Part shown: positions 1-6,787 of the stretch, piece after piece
Layout of the letters: each line of letters starts with the position of its first letter
How positions within the stretch are numbered: the stretch's first letter is position 1
Source of the DNA: an uncultured Gammaproteobacteria bacterium
GTDB lineage: Bacteria > Pseudomonadota > Gammaproteobacteria > Eutrophobiales > Eutrophobiaceae
DNA: 64,000 bases
Assembly (NCBI GenBank): GCA_958295485.1
Contig: OY282354.1
Span: forward strand, 558,001-622,000
Direction: 5' to 3'
Position numbers and translations under genes: made by a program
The notes under the pieces: model-generated
The model's database searches: none
Seen by the model: only the letters and a program-made list of their open reading frames with translations
What the model was told of the DNA's origin: nothing

Positions 1-2
1 GA

Positions 3-386
3 GCGGTGGAAAGAATGGTCGAAGATGCCGGTGATCCGGTCATCCGCTCCGACTGGGACGTGTATCTCGTTGAAGACAGCCTCATCTACGTCAGGGACCC
101 ATGCAGCCCGGAGGACGTTGAACCCGAATTCTTCCTTCACGTGGATCCGGTTGACGTGAACGACCTCCCCAGCCACCGCAAGCAGCGCGGCTTCGACGGC
201 TTCAACTTTGTCTTCAGGAACCACCTTCTCATTGAGGGAGGAGTCTGCGTAGCGCGGCGGGAGCTGACTGATTTCGCCTACGCCATCGCCGCAGTCCGCA
301 CCGGCCAGTTCAACGGCGACGGCCAGATCTGGAACGGCGGCTTCGACCTCGCCGGGCCGTCAGGTGACGGGCAGGCTGCGCCTTGA
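3..386 (+). CDS. C-terminal part of a protein with a DVYL-NDLP domain (5' end outside window)
   Basis: The frame is open to the left edge, so this is the tail of a longer protein. About 126 residues are visible. They begin with a stretch (ERMVEDAGDPVIRSDWDVYL) resembling the linker before the last domain of the minus-strand glycosyltransferase at 6788-9169, so the missing part may be a similar membrane protein (inference). The visible part is one copy of a ~100-residue domain seen seven times in this region: DVYL near the start, a Cys in the DPCSPEDVEP segment, FFLH, NDLPSHRKQ, a second Cys in GVCVARRELTD and a TGQF motif near the end. I do not recognise the domain and assign no function. The downstream gap to 505 holds only the ribosome binding site of the next gene. 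Confidence 0.7.
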   Translation, partial: AVERMVEDAGDPVIRSDWDVYLVEDSLIYVRDPCSPEDVEPEFFLHVDPVDVNDLPSHRKQRGFDGFNFVFRNHLLIEGGVCVARRELTDFAYAIAAVRTGQFNGDGQIWNGGFDLAGPSGDGQAAP

Positions 387-504
387 ACCGCATGAACAGG
401 AAGATGACCGGTCCGCACTGGTCAGTACACGCCGGGGTCGAAGGCGATATCCATCGCCCCTGGGAGGGGGAATCCGCCTGAATGATACGCTTAGGTGATT
501 ACGC

Positions 505-1248
505 GTGAATGAAAAAATCAAGACAGCGTTGGTGATCGGGGCCACATCGGACATCGGTCGCGCCATTGCGCGCAAGCTGGCGGACGCTGGCTATGCGTTG
601 CAGCTCGCGGCGCGTGACCCGGCGCGGCTGGAGAGAGAGATGCGGGACATCCGGGTGCGCACAGGGGTCGCCGTGACCGGGCGCCGGTGCGATGCGCTCG
701 ATGAAGACGGTGGCGTCTCGTTGCTCGACATGCTCGATTCCCTGCCCGACGTGGCTGTGTGCGTCGTCGGGTTGCTCGGCAATCAAGCGGAAAGCCAGCG
801 GGACAGTGTCGCCGCGGAGCGGGTGATGCGAACCAACTACGTGGGTCCCGCGCTCCTGATGGGCGCGCTGGCCGAGCGGTTCGAGCGGCGCGGCAGCGGC
901 ATCCTGGTCGGCGTCAGCTCGGTGGCGGGCGAGCGGGGCCGCGCCGAGAACTATATCTATGGTTCGGCGAAAGCGGGGTTCACCGCGTTCCTGTCCGGCC
1001 TGCGCAACCGGCTGGCTGCGTCTGGCGTCCATGTCGTGACGGTCAAGCCCGGTTTTGTACGCACGCGCATGACTGACGGGATGGCCCTGCCGCCGCGGCT
1101 GACCGCGACGCCCGAGGCAGTCGCCGTTGCGGTTCTCACGGCGGTTCACCGGCGCCGCGACGTCGTTTACGTACGCCGCGTCTGGCGCCTGATCATGCTG
1201 TTCATCCGCGCCGTTCCCGAACGGGTATTCAAACGGCTGAAGCTGTAG
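505..1248 (+). CDS. SDR-family oxidoreductase, DprE2-like
   Basis: A 247-residue short-chain dehydrogenase/reductase. The N-terminus carries the Rossmann motif GATSDIG (about residues 12-18), and the active site shows Ser in GVSSVAGERG and the YGSAK form of YxxxK. The run SSVAGERGRAENYIYGSAKA is like the DprE2 branch (decaprenyl-phospho-ribose epimerase subunit) of the family, so a role with a nucleotide- or lipid-linked sugar is possible, but I would not go beyond SDR oxidoreductase. It starts at GTG with AGGTGA 6-11 bases upstream. Fragments of this gene are scattered nearby: its 3' end recurs at about 4288-4347 and 5285-5342, and its first 22 codons with the same ribosome binding site recur at 12498-12563. 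This is the only intact copy in the window. Confidence 0.85.
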   Translation: MNEKIKTALVIGATSDIGRAIARKLADAGYALQLAARDPARLEREMRDIRVRTGVAVTGRRCDALDEDGGVSLLDMLDSLPDVAVCVVGLLGNQAESQRDSVAAERVMRTNYVGPALLMGALAERFERRGSGILVGVSSVAGERGRAENYIYGSAKAGFTAFLSGLRNRLAASGVHVVTVKPGFVRTRMTDGMALPPRLTATPEAVAVAVLTAVHRRRDVVYVRRVWRLIMLFIRAVPERVFKRLKL

Positions 1249-1313
1249 GCGAGTCCTATAACCGAGGCTTCGTGACACCTGGCCAAGGCAACCCCATACT
1301 TGGCGCTATCCCC

Positions 1314-1342
1314 TTAATATTTTTATCTGACCGGTTTACAAT
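1314..1342 (+). promoter_or_regulatory. Duplicated mnmG promoter, copy 1
   Basis: TTAATA, a 17-base spacer and TACAAT, 10 bases before an ATG. It matches the native mnmG promoter at 16822-16850 almost base for base. It would transcribe the mnmG remnant and then the poly-G glycosyltransferase gene. Confidence 0.55.
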
Positions 1343-1352
1343 AGTTGTCCTT

Positions 1353-1523
1353 ATGGGTATCCCTGCACAAGAATACGACGTGATTATCGTTGGTGGGGGT
1401 CATGCCGGCACGGAGGCCGTCCTGGCTGCCTTGGCCGCCAGGCGGGTCCGACCGGCCCGCGCTACGGCAGCTGGGGCGCCGCCCAGCTTCGCCTTCGAAC
1501 TGTCGCGGAGGCTCGCGCTGTGA
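1353..1523 (+). pseudogene. mnmG 5' fragment, copy 1
   Basis: A 56-residue frame that begins like MnmG ([20 protein letters not shown], with the FAD-binding GGGHAG) and leaves the MnmG sequence after about 25 codons. It then runs into an alanine/arginine-rich tail ending FELSRRLAL, a tail that recurs at the end of the fragment at 14494-14610. The stop lies 37 bases before the start of the next gene. It is not a functional MnmG. It may act as a leader peptide in front of the poly-G gene (inference). Confidence 0.75.
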
Positions 1524-1560
1524 TCTCCCCATGAGAGAACAGGAAAGAAACAACAGGATC

Positions 1561-3999
1561 ATGCCGAACGACACCACGTCGAATGATAGCTGGCGCACTT
1601 TCGTCGCTAGTTGTCTGGGTATGAGATGTGGGGGGGTAACATTGTCCTCTCGGCTGCACAACGCGCTGTTCATCCTGTTCATCGGGGGGACCCTGGCCTA
1701 CGGGGCCGGGTTCGCCTGGTACATGCTTGCCCGCTTCGATCTCATCAACCTCATCCGCGACGTAAGCACCGACGACTCCTTCTATTATTTCCAGATAGCC
1801 TATAACCTCGCCGAGGGCAGGTTCTCCACCTTCGACGACGGCATCACCCGGACCAACGGCTACCATCCTCTATGGCTGTTGCTCATCACGCCGTTCTACT
1901 GGGTATTCGACAAGGAAACTGCGCTGTTCGGCATCAAGGCATTCGAGATCATGCTCGTCGCCGGCAGCGTGGCGCTCGTTGCCATGGCCACCCGGTTGGC
2001 GCGCCTGCCCTGGATTCTGCTATTCGCATTGCTGCCGTTGCTCTACCAATACCACACCTTATTCAGGGGGATGGAAGCGGCCGCCGCCCTGTTCATGTTG
2101 GGAATGCTCTTTTTTGCGCTGGTCCTGTTCGCGCGATATCCGATGCGGTGGAAGTGGTTGCTGGCCGCCGTCACCTTCGCCCTGCCTTGGGTGCGTCTGG
2201 AGTACGTCGCCATATCCTTGGCGGCGACGGCGGCGCTGTGCCTGATCGAGTGGTCATGGCGGGAAGCGACCCTCCCCTCTCTCGTCGAGGGAGAGGCGGG
2301 CCTCGGCGCCCCGGAAAGAGGGTTGGCCCATTCCGCGCTCGCGATGAACGCCGTCGCGCCACTGCTGGGCGCGGTCGCCGGCATCCTCGTGTACTTCGCT
2401 TACAACGGGCTCGTCTTCGGCGGCGTGATGCCTGTGAGCGGCGCGACCAAACAGATGTGGTCGCAGCGGTTATGGGAGCAGGAAGGCGGGTACAGCTTCG
2501 TTCAGAACTTCCGGGACGTCTTGCAGATTCCCGCCTTCGATTACGAGCTGCTGGTCGCGCTGGAGGTTTGCGTCTACGTCGTTCTGGTCTGGTGGTTCGC
2601 CCGCCGTTCCAGGGGCCGGACAGACCGGCTGCTGTTGGCCTTCCTGGTGGGCGTGTTCGGCTTGGCGGTGGGCCACCTCGCCAAGTTCGCGCAGACCGTT
2701 CTCACCGTGCATCCCAACTGGGGGAGTGATGCCTGGTACTTCGTCCCGGCATACCTGCTGAAGACGCTGATTGTTCCAGTACGATGTTACGTCGCCATCC
2801 ACTTCATCCGCCGTTTCCTCGACCTGAGATCGCCCTCGGCAGCCAACATTCTGAGCGTGGGCATCGTTGTTGTCGGAATAACCTTCCTGTTTACCAAGGC
2901 GGACTTCACGGGGCCATTCCAGTTTGTTGACCGTGTCGCCGAGTCAACCCGTCTCAAAATGAAGATTACTTTTTATATGGGTGTGCAAGTTATGAACCGT
3001 GTGCTGCCCGGGGACAGCGTGGTCGGATCGCGGGACGCCGGCGTCATCGGGTATTTCTCGCGCTATCCGGTAGTGAACCTGGACGGTCTGGCCAATTCCT
3101 ACGGTTACCTGCGCGCTCAAAAGGAAGGAACCGAGGCCACGTTCTACCAGCGATACGGGATTACCCATTTCGCCAACATCTGGTTCCCAAAGGAAGGAAC
3201 CGAGATCCACCTTCCGCCAGCAGTACGGGATTACCTGGTTCGAAAACGTCTGGAGCGCCCGAACGTGGGTGAGACCCTGTTCGAAGGCCCACCATATCTC
3301 CATAACAGAAAGAACGTACCGCACAAACGTCAATTCAGACTCCTGACCACCGAGCCGCCGGAGATGTCATCGGGCGAGACCAGTCGTTCCGAGTGGTTCT
3401 GGCAGCGGATGGAGCCGCATTTCGACTACCAATCGGACGACGCCGGGCTGATTGTTGACGAGCGGCTGGTACAGGCCTTCGCCAGGGAATGCGATCCGGG
3501 TGAACTGGTCGTGTGGTCCTGGGCCGGACCAGGGGATGAATCTGCCGCCAGAGCCTGGTCGAAGACGCAAACGGGGCTGTGCGTGAACGGGTACATGCTG
3601 CCCCACAATGCGCTCCCGCCGGTCCGGGTTGAGACAATGCCAGTAAGCAATTATCTGGCGAGGCTGGTTGGAGACCGCCAGCCGGCAATCCACGCCGACT
3701 TTGACGTGTATCTCACCGAAAACAGTCTTGTCTACGTAAAAGAGCAGTGCAGCCCGGAGGACATTGAACCGACATTCTTCCTGCACCTGTACCCGGTTGA
3801 CATGAACGACCTCCCCAGCCATCGCCAGCAGTACGGCTTCGACAACCTCGACTTCGCTTTCGGGGAGCAAGATGTCATCACGAGAGAAGTCTGCGTAGCG
3901 AGGCGGAAGCTACCTGATTACGCCATCGCCACGATCGGCGCCGGCCAGTTCACCGGCGAGGGCCGGGTCTGGGAGGGCAGTTTCGACACCCCCTTGTAG
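1561..3999 (+). CDS. GT-C type membrane glycosyltransferase-like protein with C-terminal DVYL-NDLP domain
   Basis: About 812 residues with roughly ten hydrophobic segments. After the first membrane segment comes TDDSFYYFQIA, then TRTNGYHPLW, the acidic-loop pattern of PMT/ArnT-like (GT-C) glycosyltransferases that use polyprenyl-phosphate sugars. The soluble C-terminal third ends in a DVYL-NDLP domain (about residues 710-812). I chose the ATG at 1561 because AGG lies six bases upstream and because the homologous cassette at 14637 starts at the same point; ATG at 1531 is an in-frame alternative. Codons 24-26 are formed by a run of seven Gs, present at the same place in the other cassettes; here the frame is open. 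Residues near 240 hold a run (PSLVEGEAGLGAPERGLAHS) that looks like an in-frame repeat insertion. A close paralogue lies at 9875-12316. Sugar and acceptor are unknown. Confidence 0.8.
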   Translation: MPNDTTSNDSWRTFVASCLGMRCGGVTLSSRLHNALFILFIGGTLAYGAGFAWYMLARFDLINLIRDVSTDDSFYYFQIAYNLAEGRFSTFDDGITRTNGYHPLWLLLITPFYWVFDKETALFGIKAFEIMLVAGSVALVAMATRLARLPWILLFALLPLLYQYHTLFRGMEAAAALFMLGMLFFALVLFARYPMRWKWLLAAVTFALPWVRLEYVAISLAATAALCLIEWSWREATLPSLVEGEAGLGAPERGLAHSALAMNAVAPLLGAVAGILVYFAYNGLVFGGVMPVSGATKQMWSQRLWEQEGGYSFVQNFRDVLQIPAFDYELLVALEVCVYVVLVWWFARRSRGRTDRLLLAFLVGVFGLAVGHLAKFAQTVLTVHPNWGSDAWYFVPAYLLKTLIVPVRCYVAIHFIRRFLDLRSPSAANILSVGIVVVGITFLFTKADFTGPFQFVDRVAESTRLKMKITFYMGVQVMNRVLPGDSVVGSRDAGVIGYFSRYPVVNLDGLANSYGYLRAQKEGTEATFYQRYGITHFANIWFPKEGTEIHLPPAVRDYLVRKRLERPNVGETLFEGPPYLHNRKNVPHKRQFRLLTTEPPEMSSGETSRSEWFWQRMEPHFDYQSDDAGLIVDERLVQAFARECDPGELVVWSWAGPGDESAARAWSKTQTGLCVNGYMLPHNALPPVRVETMPVSNYLARLVGDRQPAIHADFDVYLTENSLVYVKEQCSPEDIEPTFFLHLYPVDMNDLPSHRQQYGFDNLDFAFGEQDVITREVCVARRKLPDYAIATIGAGQFTGEGRVWEGSFDTPL
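1630..1636 (+). repeat. Poly-G tract, 7 Gs (in frame)
   Basis: Seven Gs within the start of the glycosyltransferase gene. Reading from the ATG at 1561 the tract is read as GGG GGG GTA and the frame continues. It sits at the position where other cassettes carry 22 or 25 Gs. Confidence 0.8.
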
Positions 4000-4008
4000 C
4001 AATATCCT

Positions 4009-4161
4009 TTGCTATTTAAACTTCAGGCTGTTCAGCTACCACCGGTATCTAGCCATCCTCAACGAAGAAATCGAGGCTTCGTGACACTTGACCAAGGCAA
4101 CTCCATACTTGGCGCTATCCCCTTAATATTTTTATCCGACTGGTTTACAATAGTTATCCTT
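4009..4161 (+). other. Mosaic junction: fic 3' end joined to a duplicated mnmG promoter
   Basis: After the stop of the glycosyltransferase gene the sequence joins, at CAGGCTGTTCAGCTACCACC, the last ~50 bases of fic (CATCCTCAACGAAGAAATCG and the stop). It then continues as the mnmG upstream region with TTAATA, a 17-base spacer and TACAAT just before ATG 4162. The same fic-end plus mnmG-upstream joint occurs at about 14340-14494 and, truncated, at 6611-6659. Confidence 0.7.
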
Positions 4162-4338
4162 ATGGGTGTCCATGCACAAGAATACAACGTGATTATCGTT
4201 GGCGGAGGTCATGCCGGCGCCGGCCGGCAGTATTCACAGCGGCAACCATCTCTATCTTGGCAAGCAGGTTCTGGCGCGCTTCGAGGACTGTTCATCCGCG
4301 CCGTTCCCGAACGGGTATTCAAACGGCTGAAGCTGTAG
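4162..4338 (+). pseudogene. Chimeric ORF: mnmG 5' end fused to SDR 3' end
   Basis: A 58-residue open frame. The first ~20 residues are the MnmG start including [10 protein letters not shown]; the last 16 residues (FIRAVPERVFKRLKL and neighbours) are the C-terminus of the SDR protein at 505-1248, in the correct frame. The middle (~20 residues) is from neither. It is a recombination product, not a recognisable enzyme. Confidence 0.7.
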
Positions 4339-4347
4339 GCGAGTCCT

Positions 4348-4469
4348 GTCACCGACAAAATTCCTCTATGATTCCCTTGCGGCAACATCCTTTGTTGTTT
4401 ATACTTAAAGGTCTGAAAGTTTGATGACGACATTAATTGTTTAAAAATCCTTAATAAAGGACTCCTGTT
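4348..4469 (+). promoter_or_regulatory. fic-type upstream region, copy 1
   Basis: AT-rich sequence ending TTAATAAAGGACTCCTGTT before ATG 4470. It closely matches the sequence before fic (5343-5458) and before the ASST lipoprotein gene (12564-12661). It carries the ribosome binding site AAAGGA and presumably a promoter, but no clear -35/-10 pair stands out. Confidence 0.45.
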
Positions 4470-4601
4470 ATGCGATGTGAAGAAACCGGTAGATATGTGA
4501 GAGAGAGGCAGGCTATGTCCCCGTCGAACGATGCGTCGCCGAATGATAGCCGGCGCGCCTTTGCCGCCAATTTTCCGGGGGGGGGGGGGGGGGGGGGGTG
4601 A
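4470..4601 (+). CDS. Head ORF of a poly-G cassette, currently out of frame (phase-off)
   Basis: Starts with the fic start codons (MRCEETGRYV) behind the fic-type ribosome binding site, continues through a second in-frame ATG at 4515 (MSPSNDASPNDSRRAF), and enters a run of 22 Gs read as glycines. With 22 Gs the frame meets TGA at 4599-4601, immediately after the tract. With 20 or 23 Gs it would join the lipoprotein frame that begins at 4598. It has no function of its own that I can recognise; I read it as the switchable 5' end of the next gene. Confidence 0.6.
   Translation: MRCEETGRYVRERQAMSPSNDASPNDSRRAFAANFPGGGGGGG
4577..4598 (+). repeat. Poly-G tract, 22 Gs (phase-off)
   Basis: Uninterrupted run of 22 Gs between the head ORF and the lipoprotein gene. 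Tracts of this length are highly prone to slipped-strand changes. The present length terminates the upstream frame. The exact count may also be uncertain in the assembly. Confidence 0.85.
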
Positions 4602-5278
4602 TGACACTATCCTCCCGGCTGCGCAACGCCCGCGGACACCGCCACGGTTCAGAAATGCTGGCCCGCGACCATCTCAGTTGCGCTGAAATGCCTTCCGAGA
4701 CTATCTCCGGTCAATATCCGTGCCTGATACGAACTATCGTCTTGTGTGGCATAGTGGTGGTGGCTTCACTGCTAGCCTGTAGCACGGTGGAGTCGATCGA
4801 AAGGTCAATGCCAGGTCCAACAGCGGCGCCAGTTGTTACCCAGCCCCCAGACCTTGCACCCACCTTCGTGCAGGCTTCTGACTCCACATCCAGCCCGATT
4901 CGGACCGAGACAATGTCAGTAAGCGATTATCTGGCGAGGCTGGTTGGAGATCGCCAGCCGGCAATCAGCGCCGACTTTGACGTGTATCTCATCGAAAACA
5001 GTCTTGTCTACATAAAGGAGCAGTGCAGCCCGGAGGATGTTGAACCAACGTTCTTCCTGCACCTGAACCCGGTTGACGCGAACGACCTCCCCAGCTATCG
5101 CAAGCAGTATCGCTTCGACAACCTCGACTTTGCTTTCAGGGACCACGGTGTCATCGAGGGAGGAGTCTGCGTAGCGAAGCGGGAACTACCTGATTACGGC
5201 ATCGCCACGGTCCGCACCGGTCAGTCCACCGGTGGTGTCCGGGTCTGGAAGGGGCGTTTCGACATCCCCTTGCGGTAA
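4598..5278 (+). CDS. Small lipoprotein consisting of a DVYL-NDLP domain
   Basis: Up to 226 residues. A hydrophobic segment followed by SLLACST gives a lipobox, and the mature part has a Pro/Thr-rich linker and then one DVYL-NDLP domain to the C-terminus. The start is uncertain: GTG 4598 follows the G tract directly, and ATG 4688 would give a normal-length lipoprotein signal (Cys at about residue 31) but has no evident Shine-Dalgarno. The signal region (ISGQYPCLIRTIVLCG) is nearly identical to that of the two ASST lipoproteins at 12662 and 14833, so the same export signal is joined here to the end domain without the ASST part. Expression from the upstream fic-type start depends on the G-tract length. 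Predicted location is the outer or inner membrane periplasmic face or the cell surface; function unknown. Confidence 0.65.
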   Translation: MMTLSSRLRNARGHRHGSEMLARDHLSCAEMPSETISGQYPCLIRTIVLCGIVVVASLLACSTVESIERSMPGPTAAPVVTQPPDLAPTFVQASDSTSSPIRTETMSVSDYLARLVGDRQPAISADFDVYLIENSLVYIKEQCSPEDVEPTFFLHLNPVDANDLPSYRKQYRFDNLDFAFRDHGVIEGGVCVAKRELPDYGIATVRTGQSTGGVRVWKGRFDIPLR

Positions 5279-5284
5279 CATCCT

Positions 5285-5342
5285 TTCGCGCCGTTCCCGA
5301 ACGGCTATTCAAACGGCTGAAGCTGTAGGCGAGTCCTGTCAC
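5285..5342 (+). pseudogene. SDR 3'-end fragment
   Basis: About 50 bases matching the end of the SDR gene at 505-1248 (codons for AVPERLFKRLKL and stop) followed by the same GGCGAGTCCT trailer. A second such fragment ends at 4338. Confidence 0.75.
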
Positions 5343-5458
5343 CGACAAAATTCCTCTACGATTCCCTTGCGGCGTCGTTCTTTGTTATTTAAACTTAACC
5401 CATGAAAGTTTAATAACGACATTGGTTGTTTAAAAATTTTTAATAAGGGACTCCTGTT
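5343..5458 (+). promoter_or_regulatory. fic upstream region
   Basis: AT-rich leader of fic with the ribosome binding site AAGGGA 9-14 bases before ATG 5459. Near-copies precede ATG 4470 and ATG 12662. Confidence 0.5.
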
Positions 5459-6622
5459 ATGCGGCGTGAAGAAACCGGTAGATATGTGAGTACGAGCGCC
5501 GGCGGCGAGCGGGCGCGCGCCTTCGTGCCGGCGCCGTTGCCGCCGGTTCCCGCCCTGGCGCTGGATGGCTCGTTGCAGCAGGCGCTTGAAGCAGCGACGC
5601 TCGCCCTCGGTCGACTCGACGGTGTATCGACTCTCTTGCCGGACCGGGCGCTTTTTCTCTACGCGTATGTCCGCAAAGAAGCCGTGCTGTCCTCCCAAAT
5701 CGAGGGAACTCAGTCATCGCTGTCTGACCTTATGCTCTTCGAGTTGGAAGAAGCGCCTGGGGCTCCACTCGACGACGTGGTTGAAGTCTCGAACTACGTG
5801 GCGGCGCTCGAACACGGACTGCGCCGCCTGGGTGAGGGCTTCCCACTGTCCAATCGGCTAATTCGCGAGATTCACGAAGTGTTGTTAACCGGCGGGCGTG
5901 GCAGTGGTAAAAACCCCGGCGAGTTCCGCCGCTCCCAGAACTGGATCGGCGGCTCCCGGCCGGGCAATGCCGCGTTCGTGCCACCGCCGCACACCGATGT
6001 ACCCGACTGCATGGCAGCATTGGAACGCTTCCTTCACGCCGAGAATGACGGGCTGTCGGCGCTGCTTCGAGCGGGGCTTGCCCACGTGCAGTTCGAGACC
6101 ATTCACCCCTTTCTCGACGGCAACGGGCGCGTAGGACGATTATTAGTGACACTCCTGTTATGCCACGCCGGGGCGTTGCGCGAACCGCTCCTGTACCTGA
6201 GCCTTTATCTCAAGAAACATCGGACCGATTACTACGACCTGCTAGACCATGTGCGCCGCACTGGTGATTGGGAGGCATGGTCAGGCTTCTTTTTGGAAGG
6301 GGTACGGTTGACTGCCACAAGCGCGGTCTCGGCCGCCCAACGCATTGCCCGGTTGTTTCAGGATGACCGTGGTCGCATCGAGAAGACCGGACGCCGCGCC
6401 GGCTCGGCCTTGCGCATACACGAGGCTATCAAGGCGCAGCCGATACTGTCGCTGTCGGAAGCGGGACGTCGCGCCGGACTTTCCTTTCCGGCGGCATCCT
6501 CGGCAATGGAGCTATTAGTCGAACAAGACATTGCGCGCGAACTGACCGGACGCCAGCGTAAAAGGCTGTTCATCTACGACCGGTATCTAGCCATCCTCAA
6601 CGAAGAAATCGAGGATTCGTGA
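5459..6622 (+). CDS. Fic-family protein (probable AMP transferase) with C-terminal helix-turn-helix
   Basis: 387 residues. The Fic core motif HPFLDGNGRVGR lies at about residues 216-227 with all catalytic residues (His, Asp/Asn, Arg). An N-terminal SSQIEGTQSS near residue 78 matches the inhibitory (S/T)xxxE(G/N) helix, so this is a self-inhibited enzyme of the class with the inhibitory helix before the Fic core. The C-terminal ~90 residues (LSLSEAGRRAGLSFPAASSA) resemble a winged-helix domain, common in stand-alone Fic/DUF4172-like proteins. Such enzymes transfer AMP from ATP to a hydroxyl of a protein; the target is unknown. The gene lies between repeat blocks, and both its 5' and its 3' ends are copied elsewhere in the region. 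Its 3' end runs directly into a piece of the mnmG upstream sequence, suggesting it once stood immediately before mnmG. Confidence 0.9.
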   Translation: MRREETGRYVSTSAGGERARAFVPAPLPPVPALALDGSLQQALEAATLALGRLDGVSTLLPDRALFLYAYVRKEAVLSSQIEGTQSSLSDLMLFELEEAPGAPLDDVVEVSNYVAALEHGLRRLGEGFPLSNRLIREIHEVLLTGGRGSGKNPGEFRRSQNWIGGSRPGNAAFVPPPHTDVPDCMAALERFLHAENDGLSALLRAGLAHVQFETIHPFLDGNGRVGRLLVTLLLCHAGALREPLLYLSLYLKKHRTDYYDLLDHVRRTGDWEAWSGFFLEGVRLTATSAVSAAQRIARLFQDDRGRIEKTGRRAGSALRIHEAIKAQPILSLSEAGRRAGLSFPAASSAMELLVEQDIARELTGRQRKRLFIYDRYLAILNEEIEDS

Positions 6623-6659
6623 CACTTGGCCAAGGCAACCCCATACTTGGCGCTGTCGC
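6611..6659 (+). repeat. Truncated copy of the mnmG upstream sequence
   Basis: The sequence after fic (CACTTGGCCAAGGCAACCCC and onward to CTTGGCGCTGTC) matches the native mnmG upstream region at about 16784-16818 and then breaks off before the promoter. The remaining ~125 bases to the next gene hold nothing I recognise. Confidence 0.7.
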
Positions 6660-6787
6660 CCCGGCGGATCAGCGACTCAAGCGCCAGGCGCGGGTGTCGT
6701 TGCAGTACCGTCAGTACCGCAGGGCGATTGGATTTGGGGATTCTTGATGGTGGACTTCGTTAAGGAGCGGCTGGGCTGAACCGGCGG

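Noticed and set aside
499-1278. Long minus-strand open frame opposite the SDR gene
   Set aside because: No family resemblance, His/Arg/Gln-rich composition, and the plus strand holds a clear SDR gene. Similar antisense frames opposite gltB (45262-46038, 46573-47448, 48037-48900), atpB (22160-22720) and atpA (24894-25388) were rejected for the same reason.
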